9,665 bases of DNA from an uncultured Lachnospiraceae bacterium (GCA_947174725.1 CAMWKA010000045.1:1-9665), one strand, 5' to 3'; counted from the first letter of the stretch, positions 1 through 6,164 are shown. The notes: generated from the sequence alone by a model not told the origin. Numbers and translations: made by a program.

Positions 1-1299
1 ACGGTGCAGAGACAGCAGCTCCTCTCAACAGAGCATCTTACCAGCAACCCGCACGCCACGGAAAAAGAGCGTTTTACCGGCATTATCGATAGGAACGACA
101 CAAATGTCCTTTCTGCAACCGGCAAGGCGATGAATTTCTCTTTCTATGATAACTTAGGTTATACCTACAATGCCAGATTTAAGCTCAAGGCAACGGATGA
201 GAAGGGTATCTATATCCTGACTCTGGACGATGTCCTACAGGGCAAGGAATCTATTCTGAAGGATTTTGACGCCAGCATCTTTGTCGGCAACAATACGGAA
301 GGCAGTTCCGTTAATGCTGCCAAAAAGAACAGCTATAGCACCATGGATGGATATACATTGGATCCTGCTACAGGTTACATCACGATGGCGGATCCTGATG
401 GCGGCACAAATACAACGGAACTCAAGCCGGCTGATATCTTTAATGCAGACGGCACTGTGAAAGCCGGTCAGGAGGAGAATGCCAATAAATATGCGGAAGC
501 TTTTGGGTTTACCGATTATAAGGATCTGCTGGCACGGACGGTGGATGTAAATACAGGGACTGCTGCAGCTCCTATTATTGAGCCGACGAGGATTTTGTCA
601 ATACTGCTGAAGAACCCTCCAACATATATGAACGAAGCTGGTGATACGGTAAATCTGTTTGACGGCGGTACTCTGAATGTGGATGGTTTTACCACGGATG
701 CGGGAACAAGCGTTAAACTGACCTATGATGCAGAGAAGGGAACTTTTGTCGGACTGAACGGTTCCACCAACCTCAAGGAGTTTAACTTCATGCTTACACC
801 AAAGGATGCAACGGCTAAGAATCCGTTTAAACAGATCGCAATGGATATGTCGGCATCATTGAACCTTAATAACGAGAAGACATCCACCATTTCCCCGACC
901 TATGGCGATAAAGACGGAAACGGCGCAGGATGTGCTTTAGGTAAAATGACCGGCGTATCGATCCAGAATGACGGTAAGATCTACGGCGCTTATGATAACG
1001 GTCAGACAAAGCTTCTGGGACAGATCGCGGTCGCTAACTTTGCCAATGCGGCAGGTCTGGAAAAGACGGGGGATAACCTTTATCAGGCGACCTTGAACTC
1101 CGGTGAGTTTGACGGTATCGGCGTAGATGTATCGTCGGATGGCGGTTCGATCAGAAGTGGAGTTTTGGAAATGAGTAATGTTGACCTTTCGACAGAATTT
1201 ACAGAGCTGATCACGACTCAGAGAGGCTTCCAGGCAAACAGCCGTATCATTACAGTATCCGATACGCTGTTGGAAGAACTTGTAAACTTAAAGAGATAG
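1..1299 (+). CDS. flgE: Flagellar hook protein FlgE, 5'-truncated by window edge
   Basis: FlgE subunits polymerise outside the cell into the curved hook that joins rod to filament; they are exported by the type III apparatus encoded downstream. The frame is open from base 1, so the N-terminal D0/D1 part lies outside the window and about 432 residues remain. The C-terminus is diagnostic. Roughly nt 1141-1296 encode GGSIRSGVLEMSNVDL, then EFTELITTQRGFQANSR, and the protein ends in LLEELVNLKR, the classic D0 helix of hook and rod proteins. Before this comes the D1 strand region (VSIQNDGKIYGAYDNGQ, GQIAVANFANAAGLEKTGDNLY). The long segment before that, about nt 120-880, is the variable surface-exposed D2-type region and is Asp/Asn/Thr-rich. 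Its size suggests a hook protein longer than the roughly 400-residue enterobacterial version. The family call is very secure; the true start cannot be seen. Confidence 0.96.
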   Translation, partial: TVQRQQLLSTEHLTSNPHATEKERFTGIIDRNDTNVLSATGKAMNFSFYDNLGYTYNARFKLKATDEKGIYILTLDDVLQGKESILKDFDASIFVGNNTEGSSVNAAKKNSYSTMDGYTLDPATGYITMADPDGGTNTTELKPADIFNADGTVKAGQEENANKYAEAFGFTDYKDLLARTVDVNTGTAAAPIIEPTRILSILLKNPPTYMNEAGDTVNLFDGGTLNVDGFTTDAGTSVKLTYDAEKGTFVGLNGSTNLKEFNFMLTPKDATAKNPFKQIAMDMSASLNLNNEKTSTISPTYGDKDGNGAGCALGKMTGVSIQNDGKIYGAYDNGQTKLLGQIAVANFANAAGLEKTGDNLYQATLNSGEFDGIGVDVSSDGGSIRSGVLEMSNVDLSTEFTELITTQRGFQANSRIITVSDTLLEELVNLKR

Positions 1300-1300
1300 C

Positions 1301-1329
1301 TTGAAAAATGTTTCATAAAGTTTTATAAT
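1301..1329 (+). promoter_or_regulatory. Predicted housekeeping (sigma-A type) promoter upstream of flbD
   Basis: TTGAAA at 1301-1306 (five of six matches to TTGACA) and a perfect TATAAT at 1324-1329 are separated by exactly 17 bases. The -35 box begins two bases after the flgE stop codon. The expected transcription start is near 1335-1337, about 56 bases before the proposed flbD start. It would give flbD, motA, motB and downstream genes a supply of transcript independent of the main operon promoter. This is a pattern match only, but both boxes and the spacing fit and the position is intergenic. Confidence 0.6.
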
Positions 1330-1330
1330 G

Positions 1331-1365
1331 GTTTGCGTGGTGTTATATTACCACGCAAGCCTTTT
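1331..1365 (+). promoter_or_regulatory. Strong inverted repeat / RNA hairpin with short T-run between flgE and flbD
   Basis: Arms 1331-1340 (GTTTGCGTGG) and 1351-1360 (CCACGCAAGC) pair over ten positions with one G-U. The stem can extend inward by T1341-A1350 and a further wobble. Four T residues follow at 1362-1365. It could be a weak intrinsic terminator or processing site for flgE read-through RNA, or, as DNA, an operator overlapping the start point of the promoter just upstream. The short T-run argues against efficient termination, and genes downstream need read-through or their own promoter. Confidence 0.55.
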
Positions 1366-1381
1366 GTGTGGTTTTGTGTGG
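1362..1381 (+). repeat. Perfect tandem repeat, 2 x 10 bp (TTTTGTGTGG)
   Basis: TTTTGTGTGG occurs at 1362-1371 and again at 1372-1381 without a mismatch. The last two G residues of the second copy are the first bases of the flbD Shine-Dalgarno sequence. The inner TTGTGTGG of each copy is, apart from one C-to-T change, the same as the left arm TTGCGTGG of the hairpin upstream, so each copy could compete for the right arm. Confidence 0.8.
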
Positions 1382-1388
1382 AGGTGAT
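1380..1388 (+). promoter_or_regulatory. Extended Shine-Dalgarno sequence that fixes the flbD start
   Basis: GGAGGTGAT is a nine-base perfect complement to the 3' end of 16S rRNA. The first base after the GGAGG core is 1385 and the only codon at a normal distance is ATT at 1392 (seven-base spacer). The in-frame GTG at 1368 and TTG at 1374 lie upstream of this site and lack comparable ribosome sites of their own. Confidence 0.75.
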
Positions 1389-1391
1389 TTT

Positions 1392-1589
1392 ATTATAGAG
1401 GTAACCAAACTGAACGGAAGTAAGATTCTGGTCAATTCCGATCTGATAGAAACCGTGGAGGAAACGCCTGATACAGTGGTTTCTTTGACGACAGGAAAAA
1501 AACTTCTTGTAAAAGAAAGTAGACAAGAAGTGAAAAATTTAGTAAAATCATTTAGAAGGGAAATTTTTGCGATACATAATGCAGAATAA
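1392..1589 (+). CDS. flbD: FlbD/SwrD family flagellar protein, probable AUU start
   Basis: This is a 65-residue protein of the FlbD family. The Bacillus subtilis member SwrD (YlzI), also encoded just after flgE, raises motor power and supports swarming; how it acts is not settled. The sequence reads (M)IEVTKLNGSKILVNSDLIETVEETPDTVVSLTTGKKLLVKES, which has the family hallmarks: an N-terminal MIxxT+LNG, the central PDT, and TTGKK followed by VKE. The start is chosen at ATT 1392 because translating it as Met gives exactly the family N-terminus, at a correct distance from the nine-base ribosome site at 1380-1388. A gene caller restricted to ATG/GTG/TTG would use GTG 1368 or TTG 1374 and add six to eight residues (VVLCGGDF) that the family does not have. 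The last 20 residues are basic and less conserved. motA follows after 14 bases. Family call is secure; the start is inferred. Confidence 0.88.
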   Translation: MIEVTKLNGSKILVNSDLIETVEETPDTVVSLTTGKKLLVKESRQEVKNLVKSFRREIFAIHNAE

Positions 1590-1603
1590 AGGGTACATGT
1601 GAT

Positions 1604-2401
1604 ATGGATATAGCAACACTGCTGGGTGTAGTCATATGTTTCGTCATGGTAGTATTCGGTATTGTCTATAGCGAAACAGGCATTGATTTTACAGTTATTG
1701 AGAACTTTTTGGACGTACCGTCCGCAATCATCACATTTGGTGGTGCTTTTTGTGCTGTTTTGGTCATGAACAGCATTAAGGACTTCGTAGACGGATTAAA
1801 GAGTATCGGTAAGGCATTTAAGATGCCGCAGTTAGATACTATAGAAATCATTAAAAAGATCATAGACCTGTCCAATATCGCCCGTAAGGAAGGTCTGCTG
1901 TCTCTGGAAGAAGCGGCAAGCGATATTGATGATGAGTTTTTGAAAAAAGGGATTTTGCTGATTGTCGATGGTACAGATCCGGAACTGGTCCGTGCGATCA
2001 TGGAGACGGAGATGGGAAGCGTCGATGCAAGGCATAAGCAGAAGATAAAATTCTGGCAGGATATCGCTTCCATGGGACCTGCCTGGGGTATGATCGGTAC
2101 GCTGATCGGTCTGGTTAATATGCTTAAGAATTTGGATGATGCTTCCGCAATCGGTCCTGCTATGGCAGTGGCATTGTTGACCACATTGTACGGCTCCCTG
2201 CTTGCGAACTGGATCTCCATTCCGGTATCCACGAAGCTGGGTGCCAATAATGATGCAGAGATGGTTTTGAAGGAAATTATGATCGAGGGTCTGTTATCTA
2301 TTCAGGCAGGTGAGAATCCACGTGTCATTGAGGAGAAGTTAAAGTCCTTCCTTGCACCGAAGGATCGTTTTGGTGAAGGAGCAGAGGAAGCTGCCGAATA
2401 A
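1604..2401 (+). CDS. motA: Flagellar motor stator protein MotA (PomA-like, probably Na+-type)
   Basis: MotA (265 aa) forms the five-subunit ring around the MotB dimer that converts ion flow into torque on FliG. Hydrophobic segments lie at about residues 3-22, 34-56, 156-177 and 184-208, the four helices expected. The cytoplasmic loop carries ARKEGLLSLE at 93-102, placing R94 and E102 eight residues apart like R90/E98 of E. coli MotA, the residues that contact FliG. P159 and P185 match the two functional prolines. The third and fourth helices read GMIGTLIGLV and AMAVALLTTLYG, much closer to Vibrio PomA than to proton MotA. T166 and T194 fall at a constant offset of eight from PomA T158 and T186, threonines linked to sodium use (alignment from memory). 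The ATG at 1604 has a modest AGGG ribosome site near 1590. The gap to motB is unusually long and structured. Confidence 0.96.
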   Translation: MDIATLLGVVICFVMVVFGIVYSETGIDFTVIENFLDVPSAIITFGGAFCAVLVMNSIKDFVDGLKSIGKAFKMPQLDTIEIIKKIIDLSNIARKEGLLSLEEAASDIDDEFLKKGILLIVDGTDPELVRAIMETEMGSVDARHKQKIKFWQDIASMGPAWGMIGTLIGLVNMLKNLDDASAIGPAMAVALLTTLYGSLLANWISIPVSTKLGANNDAEMVLKEIMIEGLLSIQAGENPRVIEEKLKSFLAPKDRFGEGAEEAAE

Positions 2402-2467
2402 GTATGAGAAGAACTTCTAATTGCTCGCAGCAAAGGCTGCTTCGCAAAGAAGTACTATATCTCATAC
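2402..2467 (+). other. Long nested RNA hairpin directly after the motA stop
   Basis: Starting at the base after the motA stop codon, 2402-2409 (GTATGAGA) pairs perfectly with 2460-2467 (TCTCATAC). Further in, 2413-2418 (ACTTCT) pairs with 2448-2453 (AGAAGT), 2421-2424 (TTGC) with 2444-2447 (GCAA), and 2427-2431 (GCAGC) with 2436-2440 (GCTGC) around an AAAG loop. Four nested helices in 66 bases form one long rod with internal loops. There is no T-run after it, so it is not a standard terminator. A role as an mRNA stability or processing element is plausible but unproven. Confidence 0.65.
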
Positions 2468-2468
2468 A

Positions 2469-2512
2469 GAAGAACGCAAAAAGCGCGTTAAAACGCAAAG
2501 GACGCGTTCTTC
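2469..2512 (+). other. Second RNA hairpin in the motA-motB gap
   Basis: The arms 2469-2477 (GAAGAACGC) and 2504-2512 (GCGTTCTTC) form nine perfect pairs. A small inner stem, 2485-2488 (GCGT) with 2493-2496 (ACGC), has a TAAA loop. It begins two bases after the preceding hairpin. The GAAGAAC of its left arm also occurs at 2408-2414 inside the first hairpin, so GTTCTTC (2506-2512) has two possible partners and two mutually exclusive folds exist. No T-run follows; the 48 bases up to motB hold only a weak ribosome site and no gene. Confidence 0.65.
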
Positions 2513-2560
2513 CGAATAAAGATGCTTTTGTGTAGTGATAGGAAAGTGTGGTGAGAAGAG

Positions 2561-3370
2561 TTGGCTAAGAAAAAAGAAGAGGCCCCCGCACCCGGGGCAC
2601 CGGCGTGGATGGCAACATTCAGTGATTTGATGAATCTGCTGTTATGTTTCTTCGTACTTTTGTTTTCCATGTCAACTGTAGATCAGGAAAAGTTTGAGGA
2701 AGTTGCGGCTTCGTTTTCTCAGGCGTTTAGTATCTTTACCAAGGGTTCTCAGGCAATCGGCGACGGCGTCCTGATCAGTAACGGCGTCAGCCAGTTGAAT
2801 CAGTTGGATGATTACATAAATAGTACCGGTCAGCCGGTTGAAAGTTCGGAAAACCCAGAGGATATGCTGGCAGAAGCGGAGAGGATGCTGGAAGAGGCAA
2901 AACAGGCGGAATCTGAGGAAATGGCGGAGATGGTGGAAGAAGCGATCTCAGAGGCCGGCATGGATGATATGATAGAGCTTGACTACACCTCCCAGTATGT
3001 GCAGCTGACTTTGAACGGTTCCCTGTTGTTTGCTTCGGGAAGCGCCGAGTTGAAACCTGAAGCGGAAGAGGTGCTGCAGCAGGTGGGCGTCATTCTGGAA
3101 CGTTATGCGGAAAGCACCATAGAGATCGAAGGTCATACCGATAACCAGCCGATCAATACGGCGCGGTTTCCAAGTAACAATGAACTTTCCGACGCCAGAG
3201 CGCTGTCCGTATTTTATTATCTGATCGGGCATACGAATCTGGATCCTGCCATCGTAAAACATTCCGGCAGAGGGGAATACTGCCCGATTGCGGACAATAG
3301 CACGATAGAGGGCAGGGCGCTGAACAGGCGGGTCGAGATAAAGATATACAATTCTCTCAGCGCGTATTAA
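2561..3370 (+). CDS. motB: Flagellar motor stator protein MotB (PomB-like, probably Na+-type)
   Basis: MotB (269 aa) supplies the ion-binding helix of the stator and anchors it to peptidoglycan. The TTG at 2561 is used because TGA at 2552-2554 closes the frame upstream and the next Met is residue 17, inside the conserved region. The resulting N-terminus is MAKKKEE. Residues 13-40 read GAPAWMATFSDLMNLLLCFFVLLFSMST, the single membrane helix, with D22 as the essential ion-carrying aspartate. The DLM-LL-CFFVLL pattern is that of sodium-type PomB. Residues 41-60 resemble the plug region. Residues 94-140 are a very acidic Glu/Asp linker. The C-terminal OmpA-like domain includes LLFASGSAELKPEA (155-168), EGHTDNQP (190-197), LSDARA (209-214) and NRRVEI (255-260), which bind the cell wall. 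Its unusual TTG start with a poor ribosome site, after the structured gap, could lower MotB relative to MotA. Confidence 0.96.
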   Translation: MAKKKEEAPAPGAPAWMATFSDLMNLLLCFFVLLFSMSTVDQEKFEEVAASFSQAFSIFTKGSQAIGDGVLISNGVSQLNQLDDYINSTGQPVESSENPEDMLAEAERMLEEAKQAESEEMAEMVEEAISEAGMDDMIELDYTSQYVQLTLNGSLLFASGSAELKPEAEEVLQQVGVILERYAESTIEIEGHTDNQPINTARFPSNNELSDARALSVFYYLIGHTNLDPAIVKHSGRGEYCPIADNSTIEGRALNRRVEIKIYNSLSAY

Positions 3371-3410
3371 AATTTTGCTGATTAGAAGAAAGAAAGGTGT
3401 TTAGTTTATT

Positions 3411-3926
3411 ATGAAAAAGAATTTGCTATCTCTCATTATCTTATCTTTACTGGTGGTAAATATCATATTGACGGCAGTGATGCTGTTTTCCGTACTTTCC
3501 ACCAATAAAAAGACGGCAGCTGTCGTTACGGATATTGCAAGTATTTTGCAGTTGGAACTGAATGACAGCGTGGATGGGGCAGGCGCGGTATCGATCGCCG
3601 ATACGGAGGTACATGCGGTTGCGGAGCAGACCATCTCTTTGGAGAAGGAAGAGGGCGATACGAAAGATCATTTTGCGGTGGTCAGTGTATCCCTTTCCAT
3701 CAATATGAAACATGATGATTATGCATCGTATGGCGCGGATCTTGATAATAAGGAAGATCTGATCAAGAGTGAGATCATCTCTGTTGTCAGCAGCTATACG
3801 GCAACGGAGGCACGGCTTCCGGAAGTACAGGCAAAGATGTGCGATGAGATTCTGGAACGTATTCAGAATCTGTACGGCTCCACTTTTATTTATAAGGTGA
3901 CGTTCAGCAATATTATAGTTCAGTAA
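3411..3926 (+). CDS. fliL: Flagellar basal-body-associated protein FliL
   Basis: FliL is a single-pass membrane protein whose extracytoplasmic domain is a stomatin-like fold that surrounds or supports the stator at the motor. The 171-residue product has a short basic start (MKKN), one hydrophobic helix at about residues 5-30, and an extracytoplasmic region that ends in a FliL-like C-terminus (KMCDEILERIQNLYGSTFIYKVTFSNIIVQ). Length and position before fliM match the family. Primary sequence conservation in FliL is low, so the call rests partly on context. The ATG at 3411 follows an AAAGGTG ribosome site at 3393-3399 with a slightly long spacer; the 40-base gap after motB contains no other visible signal. 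Placement right after motAB fits the known physical link between FliL and stator units. Confidence 0.9.
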   Translation: MKKNLLSLIILSLLVVNIILTAVMLFSVLSTNKKTAAVVTDIASILQLELNDSVDGAGAVSIADTEVHAVAEQTISLEKEEGDTKDHFAVVSVSLSINMKHDDYASYGADLDNKEDLIKSEIISVVSSYTATEARLPEVQAKMCDEILERIQNLYGSTFIYKVTFSNIIVQ

Positions 3927-3962
3927 TTCTTGAGTTTTACTGCTGCATGGAGGTAAGGATGG

Positions 3963-4946
3963 ATGGGCGATGTCTTATCGCAAAGTGAAATAGATGCTCT
4001 GCTTCAAGGCCTGGCCAGTGGCGAAGTGGATGTTGAAGATATCCAGAATGATTCCGAGAAGAGCGTTAAAAATTATGATTTTAAGCGTCCATCAAAGTTT
4101 TCTAAGGAACACCTAAGGACGATGGAGCTGATTTTTGAACATTACGGACGACTGCTTTCGACGAACCTGCCGGTGTATCTTAGAAAAAATATACAGGTCA
4201 ATGTGACGAGTTCCGAGTCGGTTACATTTTCGGAATTTACCAATGCGTTGTCCAATCCGGTCATTCTGGGTGTTGTCAATTTTCAGCCTCTGCCCGGCAA
4301 TATCATTGTGGAGCTTTCCTCCAATGTCGCTTACGCGATTCTGGACAGGATGCTGGGAGGCCAGGGAGATACGATTGACAAGCTGAGGGATTTCTCGGAG
4401 ATAGAGATGGGGATATTGAACAATATTTTGTCCATCTGTACGGGACTGCTTCGGGAACCGTGGAAAAATGTTACGGACATTTCGCCGGTGTTGGAACGGA
4501 TAGAGACCAATACGCAGTTTGCGCAGATCATTGCGCCCAATGAAATGATCTCCATCATTACGCTCAGTATCACTATGGGTAACGTATCAGGTTTAATGAA
4601 TGTCTGTCTGCCTTTTGTGACATTGGAAGGTATCCTTGATAACCTGAATACGAAGTTCTGGTTCACCAGTCAGTCCATGAATACCGGTGAGGATAACCGG
4701 GAGAATCTGGAGATGCTGCTCAAGAAGGTTCAGGTGCCTGTGAAGGCATATCTTGGAAGGAGCCAGATCACGGTCAATGATTTCCTGGGGCTTCAGGTAG
4801 GAGATATCATCCGGCTGGGAACAAAGAAGGACAGCGAGCTGGATGTATATGTAGGTAAGTATAAGAAGTTTGCGGCAGTACCCGGAACGGATCATGATAA
4901 ATACGCAGTCCGGGTAACGTCAGTATATAGAGAGGAGGAAGAATAG
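3963..4946 (+). CDS. fliM: Flagellar motor switch protein FliM
   Basis: FliM (327 aa) is the C-ring protein that receives CheY-P and passes the switch signal to FliG. Residues 5-14, LSQSEIDALL, are the CheY-P-binding peptide. An acidic tether follows, and the middle CheC/FliM domain begins near YDFKRPSKFSKEHLRTMELI (38-57). The LGGQG turn (131-135) and SEIEMGILNNIL (145-156) are typical of the FliG-binding middle domain. Residues about 250-325 form the C-terminal SpoA domain (VPVKAYLGRSQITVNDFLGLQVGDIIRL), which pairs with FliN/FliY. The ATG at 3963 has a strong GGAGG at 3949-3953; an ATG at 3959 is in another frame. The stop is separated from fliY by three bases, so the two switch proteins are probably translated together. 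Full length, with no key residues missing. Confidence 0.97.
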   Translation: MGDVLSQSEIDALLQGLASGEVDVEDIQNDSEKSVKNYDFKRPSKFSKEHLRTMELIFEHYGRLLSTNLPVYLRKNIQVNVTSSESVTFSEFTNALSNPVILGVVNFQPLPGNIIVELSSNVAYAILDRMLGGQGDTIDKLRDFSEIEMGILNNILSICTGLLREPWKNVTDISPVLERIETNTQFAQIIAPNEMISIITLSITMGNVSGLMNVCLPFVTLEGILDNLNTKFWFTSQSMNTGEDNRENLEMLLKKVQVPVKAYLGRSQITVNDFLGLQVGDIIRLGTKKDSELDVYVGKYKKFAAVPGTDHDKYAVRVTSVYREEEE

Positions 4947-4949
4947 ACG

Positions 4950-6158
4950 ATGGATGGCATGCTATCACAGGACGAGATTAATGCCCTGCTTAGTGGGATT
5001 GATACAGGAAATAATGATGATACGGCACCTGCTGCGTCTGATGCTTCTTCAGATGAGGAACTGTTATCTGATATTGAGAAGGATGCTGTCGGTGAGATTG
5101 CCAATATCAGCATGGGTACCTCGGCGACGACACTTTATTCCCTTGTCAATAGAAAGGTGAATATCACAACGCCCAGGGTATCGCTTGCAACATGGGACAG
5201 TATTGTGGAGGATTATCCGACGCCATGTGTATTTGTGCAGATCAAATATACGATCGGATTGAACGGCTCCAACATCCTGGTTCTACGTGAAGAAGACGTA
5301 AAGATCATCACCGATCTTATGATGGGTGGAGATGGAACCAACATCGATGGAGAACTTGGAGAACTCCATTTGAGCGCAATCTCGGAGGCGATGAACCAGA
5401 TGATGGGTTCAGCGGCGACATCGCTTTCTTCTATGATTGGACAGAAGATCGATATCAGTCCGCCTTCAGCAACGCATGTGAATGTGAATGAACTGAAGGA
5501 TGCAGGAGTTGTGCAGGAGTTTATTGACGGAACATTTGTCAAGATCGCATTCAGGATGCAGATAGGGGATCTGATCGATTCCATTATCATGCAGCTGTAT
5601 CCATTAGATTTTGCACATTCCTTATATGATATCTTTATGAATCAGCAGGCAGCGGAAGAACCGGCACCGGAACCCGCACCTGCACCTGCTGCAGCACCCG
5701 CACCTGCACCACAGGCTGCGCCGGTGATGGAACAGGCGGCGGTCCAGCAGGCACCGATGGGACAGGAAATGTCACAGCAAATGATGCCGCAGATGGGTAT
5801 GCAGCCTATGATGATGCAGGGGCAGCCAATGCCTTATATGATGCCGCAGATGGCAGCACCCATGAATGTGCAGTCAGCACAATTTCAGGCATTTTCGCCG
5901 GATATGGCAGCCATCATCGGGCAGGAGAATATCAACCTGATTATGGATGTGCCGCTTGAAGTTACGGTGGAACTTGGACGAACAGTAAAGACGATCCATG
6001 AGATTCTTGACTTTGCTCCGGGTACGATCATAGAGTTGGAAAAGCTTGCAGGTGAACCAATCGATGTTCTGGTCAACGGTAAATATGTTGCCAAGGGTGA
6101 GGTTGTAGTCATTGAAGAAAGCTTCGGCGTGAGAGTGACAGAGATAATTAAGGATTAA
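4950..6158 (+). CDS. fliY: Flagellar motor switch phosphatase FliY (CheC-FliN fusion type)
   Basis: FliY (402 aa) replaces FliN in many Firmicutes, combining a CheY-P phosphatase with a C-ring SpoA domain. Residues 5-14, LSQDEINALL, copy the CheY-P-binding peptide of FliM. The CheC-like domain (about 36-230) has two complete active-site motifs of the form D/S-x3-E-x2-N-x22-P: D45/E49/N52/P75 and S142/E146/N149/P172. Both therefore look catalytically competent for CheY-P dephosphorylation. A linker of about 80 residues follows: Pro/Ala-rich at 235-258, then a Met/Gln-rich part with 15 Met between 260 and 305. Residues 328-400 (LIMDVPLEVTVELGRT, PGTIIELEKLAGEPIDVLVNGKYVAKGEVVVI, FGVRVTEI) are the FliN/SpoA domain. 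The ATG at 4950 follows AGGAGG at 4933-4938; the ATG at 4959 (M4) is a possible alternative. Some pipelines would name it fliN. Confidence 0.96.
   Translation: MDGMLSQDEINALLSGIDTGNNDDTAPAASDASSDEELLSDIEKDAVGEIANISMGTSATTLYSLVNRKVNITTPRVSLATWDSIVEDYPTPCVFVQIKYTIGLNGSNILVLREEDVKIITDLMMGGDGTNIDGELGELHLSAISEAMNQMMGSAATSLSSMIGQKIDISPPSATHVNVNELKDAGVVQEFIDGTFVKIAFRMQIGDLIDSIIMQLYPLDFAHSLYDIFMNQQAAEEPAPEPAPAPAAAPAPAPQAAPVMEQAAVQQAPMGQEMSQQMMPQMGMQPMMMQGQPMPYMMPQMAAPMNVQSAQFQAFSPDMAAIIGQENINLIMDVPLEVTVELGRTVKTIHEILDFAPGTIIELEKLAGEPIDVLVNGKYVAKGEVVVIEESFGVRVTEIIKD
5672..5710 (+). repeat. 15-bp direct repeats inside the fliY linker
   Basis: ACCCGCACCTGCACC occurs at 5672-5686 and 5696-5710, 24 bases apart start to start. 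The repeats encode Pro-Ala-Pro-Ala steps in the flexible linker of FliY. Slippage or recombination between them could change linker length in 24-base (8-residue) steps without breaking the frame. Confidence 0.7.
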
Positions 6159-6164
6159 TGTTTT

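Noticed and set aside
1368..1391. GTG 1368 or TTG 1374 as flbD start
   Set aside because: Both lie upstream of the nine-base ribosome site, have none of their own, and add residues before the conserved MIEVTKLNG start.
1666..2247. 193-codon open frame on the minus strand opposite motA
   Set aside because: It mirrors the codon pattern of motA, has no ribosome site, and its Ser/Ile-rich translation resembles no family I know; motA is unambiguous on the other strand.
2402..2520. Intrinsic terminator after motA
   Set aside because: Both hairpins are strong but neither is followed by a T-run; after the second the sequence is CGAATAAAG.
2517..2541. Possible sigma-28 (flagellar) promoter before motB: TAAA then GTGATAG
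   Set aside because: The spacing is 13 bases instead of about 15, and the -10 element retains only GATA of GCCGATA; too weak to annotate.
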